DNA from: Alopecurus myosuroides
Taxonomy: Eukaryota > Streptophyta > Magnoliopsida > Poales > Poaceae
DNA length: 64,000 nucleotides
Reading direction: 5' to 3'
NCBI GenBank assembly: GCA_028641055.1
Contig: CM054060.1
Span: 295,423,480 to 295,487,479, forward strand
Part shown: positions 11,008-23,050 of the stretch, in pieces
Numbering within the stretch: the first letter of the stretch is position 1
Layout of the letters: each line of letters opens with the position of its first letter
The notes under the pieces: model-generated
The model's database searches: none
Seen by the model: only the letters and a program-made list of their open reading frames with translations
What the model was told of the DNA's origin: nothing
Position numbers and translations under genes: made by a program

Positions 11008-11896
11008 AATGTAACTGAAAAAATCAGTTGCGGCCATGGTGTAGCTGGAAAAAATTCAGTTGCAACCATTGTGTAACTGACCATCATGAATCTCCCTCTT
11101 AGCATTTAACTTCTAAAAAGTTGATTGAACCCTAAGATAATGCTAATTTGATCGAGGATTAGCAAAATCATTTTTATGTCATCGGATGTTTGGTTGTCCC
11201 TCGATGCATCGAGTCATGGTTGTCGATAGATTGTGTTGTATGGTATGCTTGAAAGATGCTGAATATAACGACACAAGTGTCAAGTGCAATAAACATGCAA
11301 CTGATAGTCCAGTAACGTGTATGGTCCACGCCACACAAATTAGGGTTTGAGAGGCCAAAGATACCACTTTGACGGATCTCGTCCATCTTTTTGATTGCTT
11401 GTGCTAGGATGACACCGTGCGTTATAGTGGGACATCTATCTATGAGATTTGAGGCTAGATGTTACGTTGTGGTTCATTTATCTTTTTGCGAAAACATTGT
11501 GGTTCATTTAACACCACCCGAGGAGGACATAAAGCGTACAAGTGCTTCACCCTCACCAGTATTTATTTCGTCAGCGAGGGGTCCGATCCTCGAGAGGACG
11601 TCTTGACTATTATTAGATACCGAGGAGAACAAGGAAAATTCGTATGGTTTACCATTGGATGCCTAGAAAAAAATATATATTCTCATATTTGTGCCTTGTT
11701 TGAGAATTTCAATAACTTTGTCCATTAAACAATGCTGATATGTATATGAGACCTCCTATTTTGTATTCCATCTTCCCGTACTTGAGCCCGAATTCCATCC
11801 TACCACTCGAAGTCGATCTAATGGCGGAGTTGGAATCATCTTTATAAAGAATAAATATACGGAACGAGGTTGCCAATTCCTTCAATACCTCACATC
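11008..11896. other. Spacer without recognised features
   Basis: About 890 bp between the Copia LTR and the solo LTR. It is AT-rich with only short open frames. I see no gene, RNA or transposon termini here, apart from the probable 5-bp target repeat AATGT at its left edge. It is probably older intergenic sequence. Confidence 0.5.
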
Positions 11897-13215
11897 ATCC
11901 ATGTAACACCTGGGGTGTTACCCTAATAGGAAATTGTTTGTTAATTTTGCTTGCATCATATGCATCACATGAGCATTGCATTCTGTTTTTCAAAACAAAT
12001 CAAAATTCAAAACCATTTAAACTTTCACCCCTTGCTCAAAAATTTCCAATTTCAAACTTGCAAGCTAAATCACTCATTAGTTTTCAATAGTTTGAAAGTG
12101 TTTTAAACAAATTGCTTGTTAATAAAATTTTCCCTGTTATCAAAACCCTAATGGCAATTCAAAATTTCAAAACAACTCAAACCTACTTATCATTTTTCAG
12201 TACGGGTTCACAAGTTAAACAAAAATCTTTGCAAACAAAGTAAAGTAAATAACGCTTGCAAAATTTCTTGAGCTTATTAAATAGAATTTATTTATTTCCA
12301 AAATTCCCAAAACAAACCTTATTTGAAAATTCAACTAACCACTTTAAAATTCCAACTAATAATTCCAAGTTTGAGAATACTGCTAACATTGCTTCCATTT
12401 TTTTTCTGTTTTGAAAGTACTAAAAATATTTAATGAACTAAACCCCCCCAAATTCCATTATTTTGCCCTCTTTCATTCCTTTACAAAAAAAATCAACTAA
12501 TAAGAAAAAAAAATGAGAGCAATAGAGGGAGACAGACCAGCCCAACCCCTTTCCTCTCTTCTTCCCAGCCCACTAATCCTTTCTGGCCCGATACCCCCCT
12601 GCGCTGTCGCTTTCTTCTTCCTCCCGTCGACGTCAGCACCTGTACGACCACCATCGGAGCCACCCGATCTCCTCTCCCCCACGCCGATGCTTGCCGTACC
12701 AAGCACCATGCCCCGATAAAACCTACACCCCTCTGCCCTAGCCTCGCCACCCTAGCCCTTTTCCCTATCGCCGCCATCTCCCATCCCCTCTCTGCTAGTT
12801 CCCCTTCCTCTGAATATCTGCAACTGCACAGAGCCGAACACCACTGCCTTCCGCCACCGTTCCCTGCCCTGGGCACCTCGAGGGGCAACCGAGTAGGGGA
12901 ATGGAACCTTGGCGCCTTCCTGCATCTCCTCGTCTCCTCGTCGCTCGCCGGGAGCGGCCGTGGACGCCACGCCATCGCCGGAGGAGGACAACGCTGCTCC
13001 TGTCCGTCAGCGGCCTCGACTGCCTCGACGACCACCTGGTGCGCGCCCCCCTGCCCTTCTCCCCTCTCGCTCTGTCCGCACCCACACACGCCCTAGGAAC
13101 GCACCAGCGCACCCGCACACCCACCACCGTCGCGGCAACGCCGGTGATCTGCCGACCGGTGCCTCTGTCCGTCAGGTTCAGAGCGAAATTCAGTTAACTG
13201 TCGTAGTTCTACCAT

Positions 13216-13827
13216 TAAGGATGGCAATTTTAACCATGGGTACGGGTATTCGCGGGTATTCGACCCATATGGGCAGGGTATGGGTACACTTTTATACCCA
13301 TGGGTAGTACCCATACCCTACCCATCAAGTCATGGGTAGGTCATGGGTATCAGGTTGTACCCATGGGTATACCCATACTCTACCCATGTATACTGACATG
13401 TGGGCCACTTTGGTCATATGTAGCCCAGCACGAAGTAACCCACAAGGCCATGACTCTAGGGTTAAGGCGATGAGGAGAATGGTCGGTCAAAGTATCCTCG
13501 TAATCCCCTCGTCTCCCAAATATCCCCAAATTGCAATCACTTCTTAATCCTCTCATCTTCTAAATACTCAAACTAAGAAGATAAATTCCCAGCGATGAGG
13601 CATTCAATTGTTCAAACTGATATTTTTGTCAAATGTTCTATCAATGAATATAATAACTTGTGTACCCGTTGGGTATCCAATGGGTACGGGTATCCTCCGG
13701 GTATGGGTATGGGTAGACTTTCATACCCATGGGTACGGGTATGGGTAGAGTTTTCTACCCGTTGACTATACGGGTATGGGTATGGTATTGCTCTACCCGC
13801 CCCATACCCTACCCATTGCCATCCTTA
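13216..13827. mobile_element. Non-autonomous hAT transposon with GGGTA subterminal repeats
   Basis: 612 bp. Terminal inverted repeats TAAGGATGGCAA and TTGCCATCCTTA are flanked by an exact 8-bp duplication TCTACCAT (13208-13215 and 13828-13835), which defines hAT superfamily insertions. Both subterminal regions are packed with direct and inverted copies of GGGTA/TACCC, typical of hAT transposase-binding regions. There is no transposase ORF. It is nested in the solo LTR and therefore younger than it. Confidence 0.9.
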
Positions 13828-13868
13828 TCTACCATATCTTCCGTCAGTATTCTATCGTATCACAACCA

Positions 13869-13940
13869 GCGCATCACCGCAGTGGTCACGGATGCGCTCG
13901 CTCCCATCCCAGCGCGCGGGGTCGAATCCCCATCTCCCCA
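13869..13940 (+). other. tRNA-like segment 1 in solo LTR
   Basis: A D-arm/A-box-like stretch (CACCGCAGTGGTCACGG) is followed about 30 bases later by a T-arm with a perfect B-box-like hairpin, GGGGTCGAATCCCC (13918-13931), then CCCA and a T run. The layout is tRNA-like, but I could not fold a full acceptor stem, so this is a tRNA-derived or tRNA-mimicking sequence rather than a tRNA gene. Confidence 0.45.
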
Positions 13941-14031
13941 CCTTTTTTCTGTTATTTCTTTCCAATTGTTCAGTGCAGGTTCTGAATCCATAACCCCCCC
14001 CCCCCCCGAGATCCATTCCTTGCAACACACA

Positions 14032-14103
14032 GCAGCTAGCCCATCTGGTTAGCCCTTTGCTCACAGAATCAGAGGTGCAGGGATCGAATCCCACCTCCCG
14101 CCA
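14032..14103 (+). other. tRNA-like segment 2 in solo LTR
   Basis: 72 bases with an A-box-like TAGCCCATCTGGTTAGC, an anticodon-arm-like middle and a T arm GGGATCGAATCCC (14080-14092), ending CCGCCA. The spacing resembles elongator tRNA-Met, but the acceptor stem and anticodon loop do not hold. It lies about 160 bp downstream of a second similar segment. Confidence 0.45.
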
Positions 14104-17100
14104 ATAAAACCACCTTTTTTATTTTGCAAGGTTTTGGTACAGAAACATCTCAGTAATCACATCTAGGCCCTTACAATTATTCTAGCCCCTGGAAAATTAT
14201 TTCTAAGCCCCTGGTTCCCTAAAAATGGCAGAATTGCACCCAATTTTGTAAATTGCATAAGAAATTCATCCCAACTCCAATTTTAACTTTTTAAATATGT
14301 TTTCTGTCCCAAATTAAATGTTCTTTCCAAATATAAAATTTGTTTACTGTTTTGAATATTTTAAATTGGTGCAAAATTTGAAAACTTGTCAAATTCACTT
14401 AAACTTGCAAAATTCATAACTTGTTCATAAAAATTCCAAATTCCACAAACTAAATATGTTTTCCAATCAATTTTTCATCTAATTTCCAAATATAAATTTT
14501 GTTTGCTGTTTTGAATAATTTAAATTGCTGAAAACAACTGTTTCTTGTTTATTGCATTTAAAATTGCCAAAATAATTCCTTGCTCATTTTAAATCCAATT
14601 TCCACAAATAAAATATGTTTTCCATACCATTTTGAATAACCTTTTCAAATATAAATTTTGTTTCATGGTTTGAATAATTTAAATTGCCCAAATAATTTAA
14701 TCCTTGTTTAATTCATTTAAATTTGATAAAATCATAACTTGCTCAAACTAAAATAATTTTGAACATGCAAAATATGTTTTCAAACCATCAAAGTGTGAAA
14801 TTTTCAAATGTGAGTTTGAATTCATGTTTTGAACAAATAAAAATTCAATTAAATTCAAACTTGTTTTAAATTCATTTAAAACTTGTTTAATATTGCTTAA
14901 TTCATAATTACATTATCCTAGCTCCAATTTCAATATTTGGAAACATGTAATCCAACTAAAATTTGGTGTTCTTTTCAAATATAAATTTTGTTATCTGTTT
15001 TGAACAAATTTAACTTGTTGAAAACAACAATTGTTTGTGTGACACCCTTAAGGAACTAAAATTCTCTAACTTAATAAATAAATTTCTAAAATTGGTAAAC
15101 CTTATTTCCAACTGGTTCTATTGTTGTTATTTTGTTGTTTTCCTCATCCATGCATCATGCTAATCCACCTTCACCTGTTGATTAGTTGGAAAACAAATCA
15201 TCTAACCATAATTCATGGGCCTTTCATATGCAACTCAAATTGCATATGGGTCCATTTAAATCTGTTTATCCTGTCAACTAGTTTAGTTTGATGCATCTTT
15301 AAATTTTTCATGCATCCATATCTTGGTCATGCTGGATCTTTTGCCGTAGTAGTAATTGTTGCATCCGGTGTTTGTTCGAGGTTCATTGCTTCTTCCCGGA
15401 TAGGACGTTGAGATGATGTGAGCAACGACAAGTTCTGCTACCTTGCGGGATCTCAGGCAAGTATACTCACTTGCTGCCAAATGGCTGCCTTTCATCACTT
15501 GTTACCGATACTTTCTGTTGTTCCTTTTCTGCTAGCCCTAGTAGTAGTTGTTTCTGTTACGAACCCATCACATGAATCCCTTAACCTTGATATTGCCTCA
15601 CCTCCAATCCTATCACCCCTTTGGTTGAGCCAGTGTCTTACTAGCCTGCTTAGGTTGCCTTTGCTCGAATCTGTTACCCGTTACTTTCTGTTATTACTTC
15701 TTTATGTTCTGGGGGCTCGATGTTTAATCAATCAATCAATCATGCCACTGTTATTGTTAAATAATAATTTGATGATAAGGCACCGGCAGGAGGCCCAGGG
15801 TGGTTTTGAGGCCTGCTAGTGTCGACCCTAATAGGAAAAGGGTCTTGTCTACTGATCCATGATGAGCGCACTAACCGCATGTGGGAAGCGAGTATGGGCG
15901 CCCCCCTCAACTTGACTCGATTCGCATCTCGTCCAAATCGCCATATTTAGTTCGGGTGTTCCATTTGCTGCATGCATGATCTTGCGAGCCCTTGGATCCC
16001 GGGTGGAACTTTTGTAGTCGGCATTTAGGGCGGCGTGGTCTTCCAGTGCTATGAGGGTCCTCCTTTTCTTCGGGGGGCTCGATTAGCCGCGCACGCACAA
16101 CACGTGGTGCTTTGGGCTTGATGCGAAGAAGGGTTGGGTTGTGTTGAGTGCCCCGCTTGGTGGAATGGCCGTTCCATCTGGCGGGTTATTCATACGTGTA
16201 CGGCCAAATTGGTGCAACCCTGCAGGGATAATCTTCTCGAGAAGCCGTGTTTTCCGCGGTTATGGATTACTTGGTGAAAGTACTGGCTAACAAGTACTCA
16301 GGACAACTTAAACCTAATGACTAACAATCTTACACCCAATGATTAATAACTTGACTAGTAATAGGTTGATGACACAATAACTTGATTCACCTTTAATCCA
16401 ACTGTGTGAGTTATCCTCGGATTGCTTCTTTGGATAAGGGGCGAGATCCAGGATGGGTTTGTTTGGAGTTATTTTCAGTTGGTTACAATACTCGATCTTA
16501 TCCCCTTTCTGTTAGTTGGAAGTTGTAGTATCTCTCTGTAGTTGGTTAGTGCAGCCTGCTGTCGCTTATTTGCAATAACCCCTTCCTTTCCGTTGATCCC
16601 AAAGTATTTGTATCTTGTGATGACTGGATACGCCGGTATCCTGTGAGTATGGTTTATCCACTTGCCAGTACTTAACCGTACTGACCCACGAATCCCTTTC
16701 GTGGCTGCATATTCAACATTGCAGTCAACAGGTTTGAAGTCTGACGACGTTAGCTTGGTATTCCCTCCGGCTTGGCCTGGGCAGGGATTGGACGCTCTCG
16801 GTTATCTTCAGGACTCTTAGTCCAATTTGTATCTTGTCCGTAGATGGACGATATGTTGTTTCTTCCGCTGTTATTTGGATCTTTGTAATGTATCAGTTGT
16901 ATCCCTGACTCGTCTGAGTCATCTTGTATCTATCTGTTTCTGTTGTAATTGTGGAATATTCGTGAACTATTGTAATGTTATCACAAGTGGCAACCTGGAA
17001 TCGGTTATTATGTGGATTTTGGCGGGAATGCTGAAATCTGCATAGTGCCCGATCTCGGGGCGTCACAATCCAACATCGGGAGACCGCATTTTAATTTATT

Positions 17101-17237
17101 TTTTCTAAATGGAAGATATACCCACTTTGGATCTTGAGACCGCATTGGGAAACCGCATTTTGCCTCAGCAAAACATGATTGATGCACACAGCAGTACCTC
17201 ATTTTGGATCTTGAAAATTACAACGTTTCCTTCAAAT

Positions 17238-17827
17238 TAGGGCTGCAAATGAGTCGAGTTCGATCGAGTTATACTCTGCTCAGCTCAGCTCATTCTAAAT
17301 TTCGAGCGAGCTTAGAGTAAGTCGATTTAGTGGCCGAGCTGTAATATTGTCTCATGCTTGGCTTGTAACGATCTTGAGTCGATCTCGAGCAAGTTTCGAG
17401 CTTAGCAAGACAATTGAAATTTCTACATTCCAATACAAATAGTTCATATAGTCTACATTTCAAGACCAGGAGTCATATCTTAACCTATTCATAGAGACAA
17501 ACCAAGTACAGTTAATGCCAAAATTTGCTCCTTTTAATTAACCTTCTAGCTTTGGTAGTGCTAAGAAGGAAAGAACAATCCCGTTCACAACATATAAGGT
17601 AGCAAATTATCCTATTTTATTTTAATATATATCAGAACCATTAAAATAATTATATTATTCCGAGCTATCGAGCGGGCTAGTGATCGCTCAAGATTAGCTC
17701 GTTTTCCTGTCGAGCTATAGAGGGCTCTTATACTCAGCTCATTTCTTTTCGAGTCGATCTCGAGTCGAGCTAAAAAGCGAGTCGATCTCGATCCGCTCAC
17801 AATTATCGAGTTTTTCTTGCAGCCCTA
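17238..17827. mobile_element. Non-autonomous hAT transposon with GAGCTCG subterminal repeats
   Basis: 590 bp. Ends TAGGGCTGCAA and TTGCAGCCCTA are flanked by an exact 8-bp duplication CTTCAAAT (17230-17237 and 17828-17835). Subterminal regions repeat GAGC/CGAG and GAGTCGA units in both orientations. There is no transposase ORF. It differs from the hAT at 13216 in both TIR and subterminal motif, so the two need different transposases. Its right end is about 860 bp upstream of the sugar transporter ATG. Confidence 0.9.
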
Positions 17828-17835
17828 CTTCAAAT

Positions 17836-18513
17836 CTTGGAACCCAGAAAGCAATGTGGAGTAGTAAAATTTTGCATACGCTGTCGCAAGCTAAGCACCT
17901 CCCTTCAAATTTAGCATGACATTGATTTTGTGAGCGAGCATATACCGCAGGACAATGGCAAAAACCCTTTCAAATTAATTGATTAATTAATAGCAAAAGT
18001 ACAAAAACAGCTAGGTGTCCTACGCGACGACGAGGCAGAGAAGGTTGGATCCGGGTTTGCCAACCCCATCAATAATTCCCATATGCGGCTCTGCCCTCTC
18101 CAAGAAGCCCACCTGTCAATTGACACCCCCAGCGTCCTCCACGTACATCCTTCCAGAACTCCTCACTGACAGGTGGCGTCGGAAATACGCGGTCCCACCT
18201 GCCAGCGTCGCGGGTGCCGAGCAGCGGTGCACTCCACGGAGGAATATCGTTTTCATAAAAAATCGGAACCGGACTCACAGGCCACCAGATGATAGTCTAC
18301 AGAGTCCCCAGCCCCCAGGCCACACTCCCGTACACTCCCCCTCATCCTCCCTCCGCCCCCGGGCGAAATCGACGCCACAGCGGCCGCTAGCGCCGTGTGG
18401 GAGGGAAGAGTTTCCGGAGTTCGGTAGGGATTGATTCCCCTCACCCACCCCGCCCGTCTCGTCAGATTCCTCGCGAAGGTTCCGCGCCCGGCCGGAGATC
18501 CAAGCTCCGTCAG
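17836..18513 (+). promoter_or_regulatory. Promoter region and first untranslated exon of the sugar transporter
   Basis: This interval runs from the hAT insertion to the 5'-UTR splice donor. GC content rises sharply after about 18100, as in grass gene starts. The C-rich part at 18300-18420 is a likely transcription start zone. No convincing TATA box was found. The untranslated exon ends CAG at 18513 before GTAAGC. The interval is assigned by position, not by a specific motif. Confidence 0.45.
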
Positions 18514-18671
18514 GTAAGCGAGCGAAACTCTGTCCTGCTCTTCTGCGTGGAGTCGACGAGAGGGGTGGCTCTTCTCCCGAATCTGATTTTTCTTTTTGGG
18601 TTTCTTTTGTGCGTGGTGCTGACGATGTTCGGCGTGCTGACGAGTGTTTGTTTGGTGATTGTGTTGTGCAG
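18514..18671 (+). other. Intron in the 5' UTR of the sugar transporter
   Basis: 158 bp with donor CAG|GTAAGC and acceptor TTGTGCAG. It lies 18 bp upstream of the ATG at 18690. It is inferred from consensus sites and the known 5'-UTR introns of many plant transporter genes. Confidence 0.6.
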
Positions 18672-18689
18672 CGGCAGGATTCCGCGGCC

Positions 18690-21600
18690 ATGTCGGGCGC
18701 CGTGCTGGTGGCCATCGCGGCCTCCATCGGCAACCTGCTGCAGGGGTGGGATAATGCGACCATAGCAGGTAATTCATGTTTAGCAGTTATTTGATGCCAA
18801 GTCTTTATGTTGCATGCACTAGTAGGGGACCGTATTGCATCAATTATTATTGGGAATCTTGTCGGCTCTGATCACGACGGATTTGGTGGAGTTGCATGTA
18901 CCACTAGTTAAAAGAAACGATCTTTAGAATTAGAATTGATCAAGGCAACTGGGATGAAAATTCTCGCCACAATTTCGGGGGTTTTCTGGATGGATCCCAT
19001 ACACGATCGATCTGTGCATCTGAACCCTGATGATGATACGTCATATGTGAATATGCTTTGGAATTCCGAAAATTTTGATACTACTGATAGTTTGACTCCA
19101 TGCTGACCATGTTGACTCGCTGGTCCAGGTGCTGTCCTGTACATAAAGAAGGAGTTCAGCTTGGAGACCCAGCCCCTGATCGAGGGCCTCATCGTGGCCA
19201 TGTCGCTCATCGGGGCGACAGTGATCACGACATGCTCCGGGGCTGTGGCTGATTCTGTTGGTAGGCGGCCCCTGCTGATCGCATCGGCCGTCCTGTACTT
19301 TGTCAGTGGCCTGGTCATGCTCTGGGCGCCCAACGTCTATGTGTTGCTCCTGGCAAGGCTCATCGACGGCTTCGGTATCGGTTTGTCCGTCACCCTTGTC
19401 CCTCTGTACATCTCGGAGACCGCCCCAACCGACATCAGGGGGCTGCTCAACACGCTGCCGCAGTTCAGTGGGTCAGGGGGGATGTTCCTTTCTTACTGCA
19501 TGGTGTTTGCCATGTCCCTCATGCCGCAGCCTGATTGGAGGATCATGCTTGGGGTTCTGTCGATCCCGTCACTTATTTACTTTGCGCTCACTGTCTTCTA
19601 CTTGCCTGAATCGCCAAGATGGCTTGTCAGCAAAGGAAGAATGGCCGAGGCCAAGCGAGTGTTGCAGAAACTGCGGGGAAGGGAAGATGTCTCAGGTTTG
19701 TCCGTCCTTTCTACATACTAGTTTGTTTATCTGAAATAGCCATAAAATATCTATGATGATTTTTCTCATATTGGATTAACTCTTGCAGGAGAAATGGCCC
19801 TTCTTGTTGAAGGATTGGGTGTAGGGAAGGATACACATTTTGAGGAATACATAATTGGCCCCGGTGACGAGCTTGCTGATGAAGGGTTGGCTCCGGATCC
19901 AGAGAAGATGAAACTGTATGGACCTGAAGAAGGCCTATCTTGGGTCGCCCGTCCTGTTAGGGGCGGCCAAAGTGCACTCGGAAGCGCGTTGGGTCTCATG
20001 TCTCGTCATGGGAGTATGGTTAGTCAGGGTAAATCTCTTGTGGACCCTCTTGTCACTCTTTTCGGAAGTGTCCATGAGAAGATGCCTGAGGTAATGGGGA
20101 GCATGAGGAGCACGTTGTTCCCTAACTTTGGCAGCATGTTCAGCGTGGCGGATCAGCAGCAGGCTAAGGCTGACTGGGATGCCGAGATTCATGGGGATGA
20201 TGAAGACTATGCATCAGATCATGGTGCTGATGACATCGAGGATAGCCTCCAAAGCCCGCTTATTTCTCGTCAAGCGACAAGTGTTGAAGGAAAAGAGATT
20301 GCTGCACCTCATGGCAGCATAATGGGTGCTGTGGGAAGAAGTAGTAGTATGCAGGGAGGGGATTCCGTCAGCAGCATGGGCATTGGTGGGGGATGGCAGC
20401 TGGCTTGGAAGTGGACTGAGAGAGAAGGTGCAGACGGGCAAAAAGAAGGCGGTTTCCAACGTATTTACTTGCACGAAGAGGGCGTGCAGGGCGATCGGAG
20501 GGGCTCTATATTGTCTATGCCAGGAGGTGATGTTCCTCCTGGCAGTGAGTATATCCAGGCAGCTGCTCTGGTGAGCCAACCTGCTCTTTACTCGAAGGAC
20601 CTGATGGGGCAGCAGCTTGCTGGTCCTGCCATGGTACATCCATCTGAGGCAGCTGCTAAGGGTTCAAAGTGGGCAGAACTATTTGAACCTGGAGTTAAGC
20701 ATGCACTTTTTGTTGGCATAGGATTACAGATCCTGCAGCAGGTAAACTAGTTTTTTTTTCCTTTGTGTCACATATAAATACCAATATATATTGCTAAGTG
20801 CACTTGATACCTAATTCAGCACATTAGAGATACCAGGGGAATCTTTTTATAGATCTAGTATTAATTACTCTTAGTTATTTCTCTTCCATCTAAAAATTAA
20901 AATTAAACATCTTGTGTTGCTGCCCATGACTTGCTGAAGTTTTGAATTTCTTAATTTAACCTCATGAACAACAACAACAACAAAAAACGGTTTGCTGCAT
21001 TCGGTAGTAAGCAACTCTCTTATGTTATGTTGCTATAGTTTTCGGAATACAGAAATAAACTTCGTGACTTGATAATGCTAATCTGGAAATCATAATTCTG
21101 CTTATCAAACTGCAATCATTGTGAGTATGTATTTGATCCTTTGCACAAGTAAAGTCAATTTTGTTGTAGTATACATCATAAACTTTATAGAAACATGATA
21201 TGGTAGAAACAAACTAGAACATTGCACTGAATAAGATAATAGAGGAGCTGCTGTGAGTGGGCTGTGGTTCATGTTCATTTGGACGTAAGGTCACAAAACT
21301 TGATTAATGGGTATTTTTTCAGAAGCATGGAAACAATAGGCTGCTTTTTCAATAAATTGTTTGCTTAAGATTCTGGCCTTCCTAGAATAAATGAACAGTA
21401 CATCATTTTAAATTGTTGCGACATAATTCAGATTCAGTTTCTTCATTTTTAGTACGGTTTTAATGCATACCAATTTCTATATTTTAATGCATACCAAATG
21501 CTAATGTGCTGATTACAACTTTGTCATTTTGTTCAGTTTGCGGGTATCAATGGAGTTCTCTACTACACCCCTCAGATACTCGATCAAGCAGGTGTCGGCA

Positions 21601-22252
21601 TTCTTCTATCAAACATTGGACTAAGCTCTTTATCTGCATCTATTCTTATTAGTGCCTTGACAACCTTGCTGATGCTTCCTAGCATTGGCATTGCCATGAG
21701 GCTCATGGATATGTCAGGAAGAAGGTTAGACTTCAGATTTTGGTTACGATTGATAGAATGTTGAATCTAGATGAAAGATTAACCATTCTTCCGATTTGTT
21801 TCTCATGCAGGTTTCTTCTCCTTTCGACAATCCCTGTCTTGATAGTAGCACTCGCTATCTTGGTTTTGGTCAATATTCTGGATGTTGGAACCATGGTGCA
21901 CGCTGCACTCTCAACGATCAGCGTCATAGTCTACTTCTGCTTCTTCGTCATGGGGTTTGGGCCTATCCCAAACATTCTCTGCGCCGAGATTTTCCCCACC
22001 TCCGTTCGTGGCATCTGCATAGCCATCTGTGCCCTGACCTTCTGGATCGGTGACATCATCGTGACATACACTCTTCCCTTGATGCTTAACACCATCGGTC
22101 TCGCTGGAGTTTTCGGAATATATGCTCTCGTGTGCGTCCTAGCACTCGTGTTTGTCTACATGAAGGTGCCCGAGACAAAGGGCATGCCCCTGGAGGTCAT
22201 CACCGAGTTCTTCTCTGTCGGGGCAAAGCAAGGCAAGGAGGCCACGGATTAG
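18690..22252 (+). CDS. TMT2: Tonoplast monosaccharide (sugar) transporter, TMT/TST family
   Basis: Five coding exons: 18690-18768, 19129-19695, 19789-20741, 21537-21724, 21811-22252. All introns are GT-AG, giving 2229 bp and 742 residues, the usual size of the family. The product is a major-facilitator H+/sugar antiporter that loads glucose, fructose or sucrose into the vacuole. Visible motifs are GRRPLL (about residue 70), PESPRWL (about 185), QQFAGINGVLYY (about 531), GRR at the exon 5/6 junction and PETKG (about 716). Six spans precede and six follow a hydrophilic loop of about 320 residues encoded mainly by exon 4. That long Ser/Gly/Asp-rich loop distinguishes tonoplast TMT/TST proteins from plasma-membrane STPs and is known to be phosphorylated. 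No breaks are seen. The loop resembles rice TMT2 more than TMT1, so the paralogue number is an inference. Confidence 0.92.
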
Positions 22253-23050
22253 TTGCTACGATCTGGCGGTCTACATCGTTCCTGGTAATTTTGCGGTTAA
22301 CCGCACCTGTGATGCTCTCACAAAGAAACTTCAGGGAGAGCACAGAGGGCCTAAAGAGATGATGTGATCCTGGGCATAGACAGACTTTTGGAACTAGGAT
22401 GCGTATTTAGGCTCACCTGTTGTTTTCGCTCCGTGACTCTGTTTTGTGTTATTTTGGAATTTCTTGCCTCTGTAACTAGTACTACTCTTTATCACAATCT
22501 ATGTCACTGTTTTTTGTCCTGCTCAGTCTGATTTCTCATAGCTGTTGCCAATACTGAATTGCCAATCACCTTAGCAGGTTCGTTGTGCCATTAGTACTAC
22601 CAGCCAAGTCCGCGCGGCTGAGAGAGTTCAATCTACTGTTATTCTTCATGATATTGTTTTTATGTTACGCATGTCTTAAATCGCTCATGACTCTGGAGTT
22701 TTGTATGTGATGAGCAAAAAATCATCACAGAAATTGAGTGGTGATAGAGGAGTGTGCCAACCAATAACGTTGGCATTTTTTTGGATAAAGAACCGTAACA
22801 TTGTCATAGAAACATGCTTCAAGGTGATGGAAAAGGAGAGTATGGCCAGACGATGTGGGATCACAGGGAGGGGCTGGTGATGACCGGGACTGATCATTGC
22901 TGATGCATAATATACATGGAGATGGGGAAAAGCTGAGTTCCAGGCATGATGATGCTTTGGCGAAAAAGGAGAATGTTGATGTCAGATGATGTTTCCCTTT
23001 CATGCTTTTGCTTTTGCTGTTGCTGGTTTGGGATGGAGAAACTTGGTTTA
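22253..23050 (+). other. 3' UTR of sugar transporter and short spacer
   Basis: About the first 300 bp are T-rich and fit a plant 3' UTR. No canonical AATAAA was seen, so the end is not defined. The rest, up to the Harbinger target site TTA (23048-23050), holds no recognised feature. Confidence 0.5.

Larger units (their letters stand above)
11902..17067 (+). mobile_element. 5.17-kb solo LTR, Sukkula/LARD-like
   Basis: The block begins TGTAACACC, ends GGGGCGTCACA, and is flanked on both sides by the same five bases ATCCA (11897-11901 and 17068-17072). TG...CA ends with a 5-bp duplication are the signature of an integrated LTR. No PBS, PPT, gag or pol lies between them, so it is a solo LTR formed by LTR-LTR recombination. 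Its length, its start and its long runs of AAATTCAAA-type sequence match the very long LTRs of barley Sukkula and related large retrotransposon derivatives. It holds a GC-rich segment (12500-13190), a nested hAT element and two tRNA-like segments. Orientation follows the TGTAACACC start. Confidence 0.75.

Noticed and set aside
12493..13127. Minus-strand open frames up to 198 codons in the solo LTR
   Set aside because: GC-rich non-coding LTR segment; no domain, frames overlap each other, no splice context.
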